Positions 16,264 to 28,595 of a stretch of 64,000 nt of DNA are shown here, in pieces. The stretch's first letter is position 1. The number at the start of each line of letters is the position of its first letter. Source of the stretch: Gloeophyllum trabeum ATCC 11539 (Eukaryota > Basidiomycota > Agaricomycetes > Gloeophyllales > Gloeophyllaceae); contig NW_006920413.1 in NCBI RefSeq assembly GCF_000344685.1, forward strand, positions 1,615,717-1,679,716, read 5' to 3'. The position numbers and the translations under genes were made by a program. The notes beneath the pieces were generated by a model. It made no database searches, had not been told where the DNA came from, and saw nothing but the letters and a program-made list of their open reading frames with translations.

Positions 16264-17402
16264 CTAGAAAGATTCAAAGATCTCCTCCACCTCCCAAGCG
16301 CCGGCCCAATAGCGTATCTGGCATTTCAGGCCTTCCTTGTCGCCCTCCTTCGAAATGCGCCGCTCTAAACCGCGGAATTTTCTGCATAGGACAATGTCGG
16401 ATCTGCGATGACATTGGTCAGGTTCTGTTTGTACTAGACGAGACAGGGTATATCTCGTCGGGTTGACGGCGTTCGGCCACTGGATGAGGGGGGAGCAAGG
16501 GATCAATCACGTACGTGCGTAGCCGGAGGATAGGGCAGAAATCATTCGAACCGTCCCCGACGTAGACGATCCGGTCGAACTGCTTGCCGTGGCGTTCAAG
16601 GAACGCCTCGAGCTCTTCGCCTACGCACGGTGAGCGGAAATATGAGGCGTGGCCTATGCGGGGGACACACCCTTGCACATGTTTGGCGAGCACCCCACTT
16701 TGCATTGGTGCTGCCGCGCTGCGTCGGGCGCGATGCGTCTGCGCAGTTTGAGGAGACCGCTGTGATCCCACTCGGCTGGGTTGGTTATGATTTCTTCGAA
16801 CAGCTCAGAGAGACCCTTGGACTGCGGACGGAGAGGACGTGTGAGCACTACGACGCCTGGCAGGAGGGCGAGCAACATACCGCGAGGATCGTGGAGATGA
16901 AAACGGAGTTCGCATTGGATAGACAGAGGAAGGTAGTTTTCCCTTTGGACTTCAGCTTCTGAACGGCGCGAACCATGGCCGGGTGCTACCAGGGGTACAG
17001 GGGTATCTACTCGTGAGTTTCGGAGTAGATGGTCTGGAACTAATGTTGTACGGACGAAAGGCATAATCCTAAGGGCTTCCTCGATCTGATGGCGCTTGCC
17101 CCCTCGTTCATGGAACTCCCTCAATGACTGGGCTCTTCCGCAAGATGCAGATCACGAACGATTGGCAAGGCGAGACAATCCCCACTTACACCAAGTCTGT
17201 CCACTGCACCTCGTCTTTCAGGTTTTTCATTTTCCTGCGCAGATCGGGCGCGTTAACCTCGAATATCCAGCGGTCGGTGTCTTGGTCCGCCATCGACCTG
17301 CTCAGGGACTAGTGTTGCATACACGATTTATTCGATGAGAAAGCGCAAGACAAACCAGTCAAAGTCGAAGACGATCAGCTGCCGTTCTACAGAGGATGCC
17401 AT
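16264..17402 (-). CDS. PHOSPHO-family HAD phosphatase
   Basis: Seven short exons splice to about 239 residues, the size of human PHOSPHO2 (241). The protein begins MASSVERQLIVFDFDW; an intron splits HAD motif I, whose remainder is SMADQDTDRW, giving the nucleophile pattern DFDWS. Further landmarks are FHERGGKRHQIEEALR, FLCLSNANSVFI (motif II region with Ser/Asn), the Cys-rich CSPNMCKGEEL typical of this family, and FDRIVYVGDGSNDFCP (motif IV, GDGxND, Mg binding). Animal relatives hydrolyse phosphocholine/phosphoethanolamine or pyridoxal phosphate; the substrate here cannot be told from sequence. The last intron, about 100 nt, is longer than the rest. The start is the only ATG that places motif I at the N-terminus. 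Confidence 0.88.
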
Positions 17403-17614
17403 AACTGACGATGATGAATGCGAAGCGGGGTAGCCGATGTAATCTAGCAGGCAGCTTTAGCGTAATTTGCATCTAGCATTGATATCCTAATATGGAATGT
17501 CTCCTTCCTTAACGGGATCACTTACACCTCGGCGCAGCTCAACGTGCGCCTGACGTCGTTCAGCCCTGTCTATACTTGCAATACTACCACCTGAGCTGCA
17601 TTCGCTTGCTAGCC

Positions 17615-20600
17615 ATGGACAACTTCTCTGGGGCATTACTGACATGGAAAAGTGAGTCTTCTTCAATCACAGACGGGTCGCGACGTAGCTGACGGTGCAC
17701 GAAGACATCAACTTCTCCGAGCTTCAAAAGACGCTGGATGCGCAGGGTATCGAGCTCGTGGAGAACCAGAAGGAGAGCGTGGTCGGGAGGAAGGCTCTGG
17801 CCGATAGGACAAAGGGTACGTGCAGCCACTGAGATACCTGTACCCCACAGCTTACCGCTGGTCGACGGGAAGAGTGGAAGAAGGTCCCGGATGAAGAGAA
17901 GTTGACAGGATTCAAGAGCCTACTAAAGGGTACGGGTTGGCTATAGATACTGGCACTGCGCGAGCTCATTGCGTTCTACGTGGACAGCATACCAGACCGA
18001 GATCGATAACCTCACGAAACGCTCGAAGACAGCGGAGAACGCGTTCCTAAACGTGTACAAAGTCCTCGCCGAAGCACCAGACCCGTATCCGTTGCTTGAG
18101 GCAGTAGTCGTACGTCTCGTCCCGTTTCTCCCCTTGTTACCTGCTTCTGTACCCACCTCAACTGGATGCGTGTTCCAGGACCAAACAGCTCAACTAGCTG
18201 AGACCGCGGAACTTCAATCCTCCGTAGAACGCCTACGCGAAGAGAATGCTTCGCTGAAGCAGAAAGTGGGCGAGATGAGTGGGCTGGAGGCGCGGGCGAA
18301 GAAGGCGGAGAGCAAGGTCGAGACACTGGAGGCTAAGGTGCGTGTGTGGTATGCCCAATTCAAGTGACAATAAACCTGAAGCGGTCGTAACACGTGCATG
18401 CAGATGGAGGACATGATACAGGAGAAAGTCGCCCAGAAGGAGAATGAGCTCAACGCCACGTACGACGAGAAGATGAGGAATTACGAGGAGCGGTGCGTTT
18501 CCCTATCACTCGTCCAACCATATTGCCGTACTCACGTTTGTTCACTCATGATTTTACGTGTGGCTACTACGACGATTTATTCCTGCTCTTTGATTCCATG
18601 CCTATCCAGCGAACAAGACCTCCAACGCCAACTCTCCGTCTCCCGCACCCAACTGCGCGAACTGCGCAGTTCAGTCGAGACTAGCCAGGCCAAACTGCTC
18701 GACCAGTCGCAGAGACAAGGTACGTACTCTCAGGGGAGCCATACTGCGAACCGCCGCAAGGCTAATGATGATGATAAATAGATCAGGAGACAATATCGAA
18801 GCTGGCTGAGATGGACATGCTCGTGGCCGACCTCGAGCGCGCGAACAGCCGGGTCATCACTGTTGAGAGGAGGAATGTGCGTTTTATTTCGGGCATTTCC
18901 GATTGCAAAATGCGTGCCTCAGCATTCATATGTCTTCCGTTTATAGGAGTTATTGCGGGCGGAGATTGAGAACATGAAGAGCGGCAGCGGGACTTCCGAG
19001 CGGTAAGCCCGGTATCACCTTTTCCCACCAATCGCCATTCTTAGGGTGGCGTGATGTAGCATACAGTCCTTGGAGGAACAAGTCTCGTCTCTGGAAGCCG
19101 AGACTGAGCGGCTTGCGCGTGCACTGGATGCACAGCGGGAGACTACCGAACAGGTCCAGAGAGAGGCGCGGAAGAAGGTGGAGGCCGTGCAGAGGGAGGT
19201 TGAGAGCAAGGAGGCGGAGGTGAGGAGGCTGAAGAGCCGACTGGGGGAAATGAAGGATTATGATGAGGTTAAGAGAGAGTTAGAGATCATGAAGGTGTGT
19301 CATTGCTATCCTTATTTTTTGTCTGAACAGGTGATATACGACACAACTGATGTGCGGTATCGCAGTACGTTGAATTCGGCGGTATGGATCAGGATGAGGA
19401 GGACGAAAATCAGGGGATGAATGGTTACATGGAGGAGAATTCCCTCGGCTTGACTCTACCCAGTCCAAACCCGAAAGCTGATAAAGGAGAGAAAGATAGA
19501 GGGCAATCATTGGAAGTACTTCTGGCTAGCAAGAATAAGAGGATCTTGGACCAACTGGCGAAATTCCGGGTAAGCCACCATACTCTTAACTCCGACAGAT
19601 ATTCTAATAACCGAGCCCTCTGGTGTCCCAGATCGACTACGCAGAACTCGAGGCCTCATTGCAGCGGACGCAGGATGAGCTGGCCCATGCGACATCTGAG
19701 CTGGAGAAGCAGAGAGCCCTGAACGAGCGGTTAGAGAACGACCTGGTTCAGATGGATAGACACAAGAGCCAGGGGCCAGACGACGCCGCCAGCGCCGGGG
19801 AGCTGTCTAGGAAGGAGAGCGCTCTTGCGGGATTGGACTTGGGCAGGAGGACGACGAGTGGGGTAAGTACGCATACGTTCAGATGCGCTCGCAGCTTGCA
19901 TATTGATGCCGTTGTGTTGCAAGGATTCGCCAGCGAGGACAACACCGATACCGTTCACTTCATCGGCTGACACGTCGATATTGCCCATCGTCACGAGTCA
20001 ACGGGATAGATTCAGGCAGCGGAACGCCGAACTCGAGGAAGTCCGTCTCCGCCTCCTTCTCCACATTTTCCAATATACTGACCCGCATATTGATGCCGCG
20101 CAATAGGAGCTTCGCAAGCAATTCCAGATCATCTCCGAGTTACGCTCCGAAGTCAAGAGTCTCCAAGCTGATAACCTTAAGCTATACGAGAAAGTACGTT
20201 ACATGCAGAGTTATCGCGAGGAAGCGTCGCGTCGGCACGCCACGTCCACCCTAGACCCACTACCTGCGAACGGCGGAGTATTGAACGACGACATGAGTAA
20301 GTATCGGACGAGGTACGAAGAAGCTATGAATCCTTTCGAAGCTTTCCGCGGGCGGGTACGTCTCTTAGCGTTCATTCAGCGGACTTCCCCTCCTGATACT
20401 CTTTTCCGTTAATTCCCAGGAGGCTGCGAGAGCCTATGGGAATCTCAATCCGATGGAGCGAGGCGTCCTTGGGCTCACTCGCGCGATCTTAGGCAACCGT
20501 CGAGCACGAAACGCATTCATCTTCTACGCTCTCGCCTTACATATGCTGGTCATGTACACCACATACGAGTGCACGACGTCTGGAGGCACACAGTTGCAGA

Positions 20601-20626
20601 AACAACCTGTTCCTATTGCACACTAG
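17615..20626 (+). CDS. COY1: CASP-family Golgi coiled-coil membrane protein
   Basis: About 14 introns break a protein of roughly 690 residues. It opens [13 protein letters not shown], followed by a conserved N-terminal segment ([51 protein letters not shown]) matching the start of CASP/Cux1-splice proteins. Then come ~450 residues of heptad-rich coiled coil. The conserved C-terminal domain contains [51 protein letters not shown] and a tail anchor-like membrane segment ([21 protein letters not shown]). Known CASP proteins are single-pass Golgi tethers acting in intra-Golgi retrograde transport; yeast Coy1 is the relative. One donor (after NAELEE) is GTCCGT, weaker than the usual GTRNGT. It converges on TFB1, whose stop is 287 bp away. 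Confidence 0.92.
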
Positions 20627-20913
20627 GTGACGGAAATATGGTATGTGTACAGCCTGCTTGAGGATTATTGATTTACATGTAGATGCTCACTACGTACAAT
20701 ATGCGCTTGTAATATACTTCATGAAGGACGTCAGGGACAATGCAATGATTAGGACCGTATTACGGATGGGGACTGCTGTCTGGGGTGTCGCGCACGAAAG
20801 TCTACTTGGCATTGACAGGCTTTCTGGTGCGGTGAAATGTCAGAGCCTGGTCAACAGCGTCCGTGAGGGGCTTCATGGCCTGTTTCTCGCATCAGCGGAG
20901 CCCCTGCGCTCGA

Positions 20914-23287
20914 TTAACGAACGATATTAATTACCACTCGCACGCGCTCGGGGTCGATACCTTCGGCATGCGCAGTCCGTACCAAAGCTTCGACCTTCTC
21001 ATGCGTCTTCGCAAGATAACCTGCCATTTTAGCAGCTTTCGCAGCCTTCTGTGCTGGTGTAGGTGGGTTTGCTGATTGTAGGTCCGAAAGTGGTGGATAT
21101 ACTGAGGACCAGAATTGCCGCAAGAATTCATTGGCAGCTGTTTGGCATGTTCTCATTTGGCGGAACAGTCCTTCAGGGATGTCATCTGCAAGGCGTTCAT
21201 GGTCAAGTCACCAGAGAGTCAACGGTGTAGAAAATGTATCTCATACTTTTCCGCGTCTTAGTAGTTAGACGAGCCTGGACATTCTGGGTCATGGCTACCA
21301 CGGAGGCATCGGCTGCTTTCTTCTCTAGCTTGAGCTACAATATTGGAGTCAGCCTCATCAATATGCGCAGACTGTATGGCACATACATTACTGAGTGCTC
21401 CGGCCCAATCATGCAAGTTGTCTTTGGCTTCTCGCAACGCAACTTTGATATCAATTTCCTATAAGGTCGCATGGGTCTACAGATATCACCTCAGAGGCAA
21501 GGAAATCGGTTCACGTGTTTCGAGGCGTCCTCCGAGGCGGCACTCTTCATGCCACCTTCGAAATAACGCTGTCGATCTTGCATCTCAAGGATTATACCAG
21601 TGGTGTCTTGCAAATCGTGCAGATCTTCTATATCAATCTGTGCATAGTAATCTCGTAGCTGAGTAATAATGGCAGCAATTGTCAAATTGGGGAAAGCCTA
21701 AAAATCCAAGAAATGGAGCGTACGTGTGATGCATCATCGTCAATTCGTCTGCGTTTCGTCGTAGGACCGTCTTCGCCTCTTCAATGGAAAATGAGTATAC
21801 AGCAAGACGAGTTGACTCAGGCTACTCTACTCACAGAGCGGATTTTAATAGACGTTCCGAATGCTCATTAAACTTCCGGATAAGGGGAAGAACCCCCTTC
21901 TGCTTCCCCGCCTGCATCGTTATGTCCTTCTCGTTGCCGGTCTGCCAGCAAGGAGCATTAGCGCAACGACTCGAAATCGGTACTGTAGGACTTACCACGT
22001 CATGATCTTCCTGAGTGGCACCCAGGTCTATGAAAATTTCGACCTCTTCATCGCGCTGTCGCCGTGGCTCCAGTTCTACACGAAGATAAATGACAAAATA
22101 TTGAAAGTGTCAGCAATAATATGATACCATTATCCTCCTTCTCCAGGTATTTGTCGAATATGGGATCGTCTTTCACCACATTCTGCGTGGCGCTGGACCG
22201 TATAGATGCGCGGTGAGCGTGGAAAAGCTTTGACTGGAAGTATCGTTTCCAGAAGTCTGCCTCATTTAGCTGGGAGCAGAGATTTCATGTCACTAAGCGA
22301 AGTCTCAGTATGCGAGCAATGCGGACATACTGGTTTGGGAACATTCTCGTTATATGCCTTCGCAACGATTGGAAACTCTTCGAAGATATCGTGGACTAGC
22401 TGGGGTGTGATGACTATCTTGATGTCACCGCCCTCAACCGTTTGTGGCCGTGGGTCCACTAACGCTCCAGGCCGACCTCGTTTCTGACTGTCCGCGGCAG
22501 CCTGAGCAGCCAGTAAATGCTTTAGATGTAATACCGCATGTCAGGAAGAGGTTATATGCGCTGGAACATAAAGCGAAATTCACTTCTCTCCCCTCCCAGA
22601 ATTCAGCTTCAGTGATTTGACCGGTCATCACAAGTTCCCGATGTAAGGTAGCAAGCTCGGGGTTGTTCACGAGTACCTTCTTCCTCAGCTTGAAGTCGGA
22701 TGCAGATACCGCACCTCCAGGTCCTGGAGTTCCTCCACTACTCACCACACTTGCCGCTCTAGAAATGGGCGGCGGGAGAGCGGGAGTGGCGGCCCCAGAG
22801 GGACGCAGAGGTGGCGGATGGCCATTTGAAACCGGAGTAATAGGACTGGTTGCAATGACAGGTTTTGGGGTCGTGGGCTCAGCAGTGCTACGATTGCGCG
22901 CAATGATATTCGTAAGTTCGCGTTTGAAGGTCTCTCGCTCCGAGAGCGCGACGGGTTGGGGCGACGTAAAGGTAAAATTATGCCCAGCGTCGTCACTGAC
23001 CAGACCCACTTTCAGTCTGACTTGCGCAGCGCCTTCCTTACTACAGAACAAGGCTATATGCGCAACAATTTGGACGCACAGGCAACGATACGACGCGTAT
23101 GTTCAGCAAAACTAGGTTCCATTGTGAACTGTACGAACTGCTTACAAGCGAGCTCAGCGTAAGGGACTCTTATGCTCGGAGCCTTTTTCCCGTCCTGAGA
23201 CCATTGAAGGTGAGTGTCTGTGAGCTCTAGCAGTCCCGGAGCCTTCTTGTACGACGCTTTCGCTGTACAGACGGTTGAAGGAGGCAT
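20914..23287 (-). CDS. TFB1: TFIIH core subunit Tfb1 (p62)
   Basis: The start MPPSTVCTAKASYKKAPG opens a pleckstrin-homology-like domain: GLLELTDTHLQWSQDGKKAP, then across an intron AELASLFCSKEGAAQVRLKV and NFTFTSPQP. In Tfb1/p62 this domain binds TFIIE and XPC/Rad4. After a Pro/Ser linker come two BSD domains. The first is NPELATLHRELVMTGQ..EAEFWEGRE. The second is IVITPQLVHDIFEEFPIV..LNEADFWKRYFQSKLF. The C-terminal part includes IITQLRDYYAQ and FLRQFWSSVYPP..KAAKMAGYLAKTHEKVEALV, as in the TFIIH anchoring region. Many small introns interrupt the second half and I did not fix each edge. The protein acts in RNA polymerase II initiation and nucleotide excision repair in the nucleus. Confidence 0.92.
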
Positions 23288-24270
23288 ACCAGACGCCACA
23301 GCTGGGCTCGGTATACATATTAGGTAAGCAGAATATCTTCGGTCTGGCTTCAAATCTTGGCCCACGCTCGACGGCCACACACCCGCCGAATGTCCCCGTC
23401 CCTAGGATGCGTGCCTCTGTTTGACATATCGAGTCTGACATATTCGCATCACAGGTGGATCTTTCAAGCCGAAACTCGATAATCTGAGGCAGTCCTAGGC
23501 TAACTTGCAGTTGAAAGAAGTTTGCACCATTGTACAGGTCTATACAGTGATCATGCCCATACATTACATATTATTCGACGCTATCGTGTGTGTGCGTCTC
23601 ATGGATGTAACTTAGGCGTACCAAATAAATAGGAAGTAGCACAGCACCTCCATCTGTAGCGCTCTACCCAACTTGCCAAACCCGCCTGGACCAAACCAAA
23701 AGACAACATCGACAGCCAGCCAAGAGAAAAGAAGCATGAGCAGCATGCAAGAACCGTGTTTGTGCGAGGAGAAGAGATGCGAAGGAATAGCAAAGATTGG
23801 CTAGTGTACAGCGATGAACAGTGTCCGTTGATGGAGTATGAATGATTACTTCGCTGCTCGTATACAGGCGCGACAGCCGAAGTCACGGCCATGCCACCGC
23901 CGCGCCGGCGCCGAATACATCTTGACGTGCCTCGTCTAGCCACTGCGCCTTCGTGGTCCCGAGCCAGGACACCACAAACTGCCGAGGACAGAGCCGAGAG
24001 GTAAGGCGGATTGTATTGAACATCCGAGACCATTGAGCGACATAGATAACCGAGAAACCAAGAGGGACCAGGACACCAGACGACAACGATAACGACTCGA
24101 ACGACTGGCCAGTCCTGGAAGGTAGGCCGCGCTTCGCGAGATTACATTCAATTCGAGTTTCAGACGAGAGTTCCAGGCCTGAACGTAAGCGAGAACATCC
24201 CAGGGAAGGCTACCCTGCTGCCATCGCTCGCGAGACCACCGAGTGAAACCGGTGGGATAGCCGTCACAGC
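23288..24270. other. Intergenic region between TFB1 and PBS2
   Basis: It holds the 3' flank of the minus-strand PBS2-like gene and the upstream region of TFB1. Open frames are shadow-like and show no motif. I see no RNA gene or repeat. Confidence 0.5.
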
Positions 24271-26568
24271 TCATGACGACTCCCCGAGCATCTCCTGCCG
24301 CTCCTTCTCCTGCTGCGCTCTCTCCCTGGCAGCGCAAGCCCTTGCGACCCATCCCGGCATATCGACCTCTCGCTGTGAATCCTCTAACAGGAATGGGTGC
24401 TCCAGCAGCTCTTTGTACGTCGCCCGGTCTTCGGGTCGCTTCATCATGCATCGAGCAACCCAGTCTCGGGCGTTCTCACTGAACTCTTCAGGGAGTTGCG
24501 GGGGGTCACCATGCACAATGGCAGTCAACTGTGCGAAGACATTCGAGTAGGTTTCAGGCGGGTACGGGTAATGACCGAGCGCCATTTCGATTGTTGATAG
24601 TCCTAGTGACCACACATCGGAGGAGACGGTGTAAGTGGGGGAGGTGTTCAGTGATTCAGACCGAATCCGTTCAGGCTGACAAGTGCACGAAATTTAGAGG
24701 GCGTCCAGATGAGAGCGGGCATGTACTCACCGCCATGTAACTTTGACAGCCAATATTCGTCTTGGCCAAACTCTTCTCCAGTTGCCCGCTGACGCCGAAA
24801 TCACAAAGCTTGACCTCACCCTTCCGGTTGACAAGCACGTTGGTCGGCTTCACATCCCGGTGCATGATCTGTAGTTCATCCTTCAAGAACTTCAGACCTC
24901 GCACCATGCTCGCCACTACCCGTGCAAGCACCTCCTCCGGCACTCCTCCCGTGCGCTTTCCACTGTATATGGTGTTTGGTGGAGTCAGCTGCAAGGCACC
25001 TGCCAACTCTTCAGTCGAAGCGGTAGGGGTCGCGACAGGTGTTGAGCTAGGTGAGTCTCGGCCGTACGCCTGTAGCTTGTCCATGGATCCCGCATCCATG
25101 TACTCCATACAATAGTACACACAAGACTCTATGAAGAAGGCCCCATAGAATTCCACGATTTCTGGAGCAACGGCTCGATGTAGGATGTCAAGCTCCATGA
25201 TAATGGCATTCAGTTTCGCTTGATCGAGCTCTAGTCGAATTTCCTAGACAACAGAAGGTGAGATTGAGTTCAAACAGAACTGAAGCTTTGCCCACCTTCA
25301 TCGCCATCGGCACATTCGTCGGCTTGTGCAGTACCTTCTTGACAGTCCCGTAGTTACCCTTCCCTAGGTCCTCGTACAGTTGTAATTGGTCCATTGTTAT
25401 GGCAAAACTCTGGCCGTTCGAGAAATCGACACCAGCTGCATGTAACACAGCCTTCCCGCTGAACTTAAGCCGGCCGGAAGGATCACTAGGAAAAAACGGG
25501 CCGGTTAGCTCATTAGAGCGCACAAGAGCGCCACGCATGTACTCACACAATCTTCTGAAAGTTCGCGAACGGCGTCCCAGCATCTCTCCTTACAGCGGGG
25601 CTAGTCCTGTCCTGATCCTGAGCCAAGCTAACACTTCCAGCACCCAAACCAGCACCCGCAGCACCCCCTGTGAATCCACCAGACTGACCGATCAGCTGGC
25701 TAATGTTTAGGTTAGGCTTCCGCCTCCGGTCGCCCAACCCGGCTGGTGGGCGTGGCTGCCCTTGTGCAGGCGCGGAGGCCGCCGGTCGGATGTTATCAGC
25801 AAGGGATGCGCGTTTCAGTGCTGCGGCTGTTGAGTCGACTGTGTGTTGGGACTTGGATGCCCGATTCGCCATCTGTAAAATGGGGTTCATAACGGATGCT
25901 TAGTAAGGTGCTGCAGCGAATTCGAAGAGATCATATCGGACATGGTCAGAGTGCATTGGTGAATGAATGCACGCGAATCAGGGTCCCCATGCCCTGCAGA
26001 AGAGGAAATTCATACTACGACATGCAGCCAATGACCTGACGGCCTCTCGGACTTCAGGTACCCCCGACAGCTTTGTAAGCAGGAAGCAATCCGACAAAAT
26101 CGCGTGCAACACCGACGGACAAAGGCAAGCTGACACTTCCCATAATCCGTAAACCGCGACATTCCGTCGCCCCCGAGTAGCGGGTGTCACCGTAATGCAT
26201 AAGCAGCATGGCGGTGCCCGGGCACGTCGCAGCCAGCCATCGGCATCCACACCTTTGCCAGTCATCCCAACTGTCTGCCAGTGTACCGCCCGGATTCCGA
26301 GCGACGCACATCGCCCTTGCCCAATGAACAGCGCTTTACAAGACCAAGTCCCGCCAAACGAAACGGAATCGCCCGAGGGGAATCGGAGAGGTCAGACACT
26401 CACCGCAGCCATTTTAGCTTGCAAAGACGGGGGAATGGGAGTCGCTCCGGGCCCCCGATTGGATAGCAGGGCAGACACGGACGGACGCGGTGCATTGGAA
26501 GCCTGAGGTTGTCGGGTGGGCATCGGGACTGGCGGCGGGCGCGTCGGTACTTCAGACGAGTCGGACAT
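24271..26568 (-). CDS. PBS2: MAP kinase kinase, Pbs2-like (HOG pathway)
   Basis: Exon 1 (26568-26404, 55 codons, Pro-rich, MSDSSEVPTRPPP) is followed by a 531-nt intron and an exon that itself begins ATG (MANRASKSQ). The kinase domain has the loop GKGNYGTVKK, the ATP lysine in AMK|EIRLE (split by an intron), and FYGAFFIESCVYYCMEYMD, the αD-region signature of Pbs2-type MAPKKs. HRDVKPTNVLV and DFGVSG follow, then the activation loop SLAKTNIG, giving the S-x-x-x-T phosphosites of MAPKKs. MAPERI and SSDVWSLGLSTIEMA complete the lobe. An insertion of ~35 Ser/Thr-rich residues sits after YMDAGSMDKL. In fungi Pbs2 activates the Hog1 MAPK in osmotic and other stress. The tail ends in an Arg/Glu-rich helix. 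Family is secure; orthology to Pbs2 rather than another MAPKK is likely. Confidence 0.9.
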
Positions 26569-27195
26569 TGTCGACGACGGCGAGGGCAGTCAAGTGAACG
26601 ACGGAGAAGGTGAGCGGGGAGGGAAAGAAAGAAAAGCGAAGAAAAGACTTGAGAGAAAGCGAGTGAGTGCCGGGGGAGGTTACGCATATGGTTGCTCGAT
26701 ATCAATATCGAGTGGCTGTGCCATTTCGTGGGACGAACCTACCAAACTCAACGAGTTATCGAGTGGCTGTGCCAGAGGCGCCACAACGGCTGCTGTGGCT
26801 CTCCCCGAGAACCCGATTTGTGCCTGCCATGACAGGTGTCGGACGAGCTCCCGTACGCGAGTACAATAGGTAAAATACCTGTGTGTACTGTATACTTGAG
26901 ACCATATATATGAAGGTAGATGCGGCTTGATATCCATTACCCCAGATCATACCAACAGACCTTGATGTCCATGCAGAGTTTTTATGGAGCAGTGAATGCT
27001 AAGTGTTCTGCACTCAGCAGCAGTTAGACAGTTCACAGCAGTAGATTTACAGAATTATTTTTAATGAAATATCCTCTGCGCAGTTGGCCTGACTGGGTGT
27101 CACCACATTTACAGATATCCGCAGTAATTCAGACCTTGTAAGGCGGTGTGGAGGGGGGAAAGCGTGCAAACTACGGATTCAATGCTAAAACTCTT
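26569..27195. other. Upstream region of the Pbs2-like gene; no gene seen
   Basis: Frames are short and motif-free. The first ~250 bases are probably leader and promoter of the minus-strand kinase gene and contain the palindrome and direct repeats listed separately. Beyond about 26,900 the base composition becomes AT-richer than the flanking genes. Confidence 0.5.
26695..26774. promoter_or_regulatory. Palindrome and 18-bp direct repeat upstream of PBS2
   Basis: CTCGATAT (26695-26702) and ATATCGAG (26705-26712) form a perfect 8-bp inverted repeat with a 2-base spacer. The 18-bp word TATCGAGTGGCTGTGCCA occurs at 26706-26723 and again, exactly, at 26757-26774, a 51-bp period. Both lie 127-206 bp upstream of the minus-strand start codon. 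Repeated exact words next to a palindrome suggest binding sites, but no known factor motif is claimed. Confidence 0.5.
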
Positions 27196-27705
27196 TTGTG
27201 GAATTGTGGGGGAGTGGTGTTTGCTTTGAATGTTCGATATAAGAAGTCACTTGCCCCGGAGCACCCTAAATTGAGGAATTACAGTATTTTGGGCTTGAAT
27301 TGCCTTCAGAAAATATGCATGGACTAGCTGTAGACTTTCTCATGGTTTCAGCTGCCATTTTATAGGAGATATATCTCAGAGAACGATGGACGGGTTGAGT
27401 ATTAGTATGGCCCCGGAGGGGCCGGACAAATTCGATTTTAGTAGTATTTACACTCGGATTTTACGGTAAAACATGCAATCAGTCACTCACTAGCTGCTTT
27501 GTTCCTACTTCGGGGCTCTGAGGGCGATTTGTGGAGCATAGGCCCGAGAGTAACGCAGATTTCGGTCCCAAGGGCCTCAAAGCCACAACTGCCACATGGC
27601 TCTCTGAGCCAATCCCATTTTTTCTTTTTTCTTTTTCTTTTTATTTTATTTTATTGCAACTCTATCATTATCGAGCCAGTGCCGGTCAGGTAAAGGCGGT
27701 GAATC
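27196..27705. repeat. Left copy of a 510-bp duplication flanking an assembly gap
   Basis: These 510 bases recur at 28087-28595; the one difference I found is a T in the left copy (GCCGGTCAGG) absent from the right (GCCGGCAGG). The unit is non-coding, includes a T/C-rich tract near its end and ends GGCGGTGAATC exactly at the N run. The two copies abut the two gap edges, which points to overlapping contig ends that were not merged. Confidence 0.9.
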
Positions 27706-28086
27706 NNNNNNNNNNNNNNNNNNNNNNNNNNNNNNNNNNNNNNNNNNNNNNNNNNNNNNNNNNNNNNNNNNNNNNNNNNNNNNNNNNNNNNNNNNNNNNN
27801 NNNNNNNNNNNNNNNNNNNNNNNNNNNNNNNNNNNNNNNNNNNNNNNNNNNNNNNNNNNNNNNNNNNNNNNNNNNNNNNNNNNNNNNNNNNNNNNNNNNN
27901 NNNNNNNNNNNNNNNNNNNNNNNNNNNNNNNNNNNNNNNNNNNNNNNNNNNNNNNNNNNNNNNNNNNNNNNNNNNNNNNNNNNNNNNNNNNNNNNNNNNN
28001 NNNNNNNNNNNNNNNNNNNNNNNNNNNNNNNNNNNNNNNNNNNNNNNNNNNNNNNNNNNNNNNNNNNNNNNNNNNNNNNNNNNNNN
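27706..28086. other. Assembly gap (381 N)
   Basis: All bases are N. Its position between near-identical flanks suggests that its true length may be zero or negative (overlap), or that it hides a tandem repeat array. Confidence 0.99.
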
Positions 28087-28595
28087 TTGTGGAATTGTGG
28101 GGGAGTGGTGTTTGCTTTGAATGTTCGATATAAGAAGTCACTTGCCCCGGAGCACCCTAAATTGAGGAATTACAGTATTTTGGGCTTGAATTGCCTTCAG
28201 AAAATATGCATGGACTAGCTGTAGACTTTCTCATGGTTTCAGCTGCCATTTTATAGGAGATATATCTCAGAGAACGATGGACGGGTTGAGTATTAGTATG
28301 GCCCCGGAGGGGCCGGACAAATTCGATTTTAGTAGTATTTACACTCGGATTTTACGGTAAAACATGCAATCAGTCACTCACTAGCTGCTTTGTTCCTACT
28401 TCGGGGCTCTGAGGGCGATTTGTGGAGCATAGGCCCGAGAGTAACGCAGATTTCGGTCCCAAGGGCCTCAAAGCCACAACTGCCACATGGCTCTCTGAGC
28501 CAATCCCATTTTTTCTTTTTTCTTTTTCTTTTTATTTTATTTTATTGCAACTCTATCATTATCGAGCCAGTGCCGGCAGGTAAAGGCGGTGAATC
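28087..28595. repeat. Right copy of the 510-bp duplication
   Basis: This copy matches 27196-27705 at a constant offset of 891 until a one-base deletion near its end. After 28595 the sequence continues into unique DNA. No target-site duplication or TG...CA termini marks it as an LTR. Confidence 0.9.

Noticed and set aside
23599..24033. 144-codon minus-strand frame between TFB1 and PBS2
   Set aside because: It lies in the PBS2 3' flank, has no motif and does not connect by splicing to either gene.
27196..28595. Duplicated flanks as a pair of LTRs of a retrotransposon
   Set aside because: Both copies abut the N run, no TG...CA ends, target duplication or internal coding sequence is visible; an unmerged overlap is simpler.
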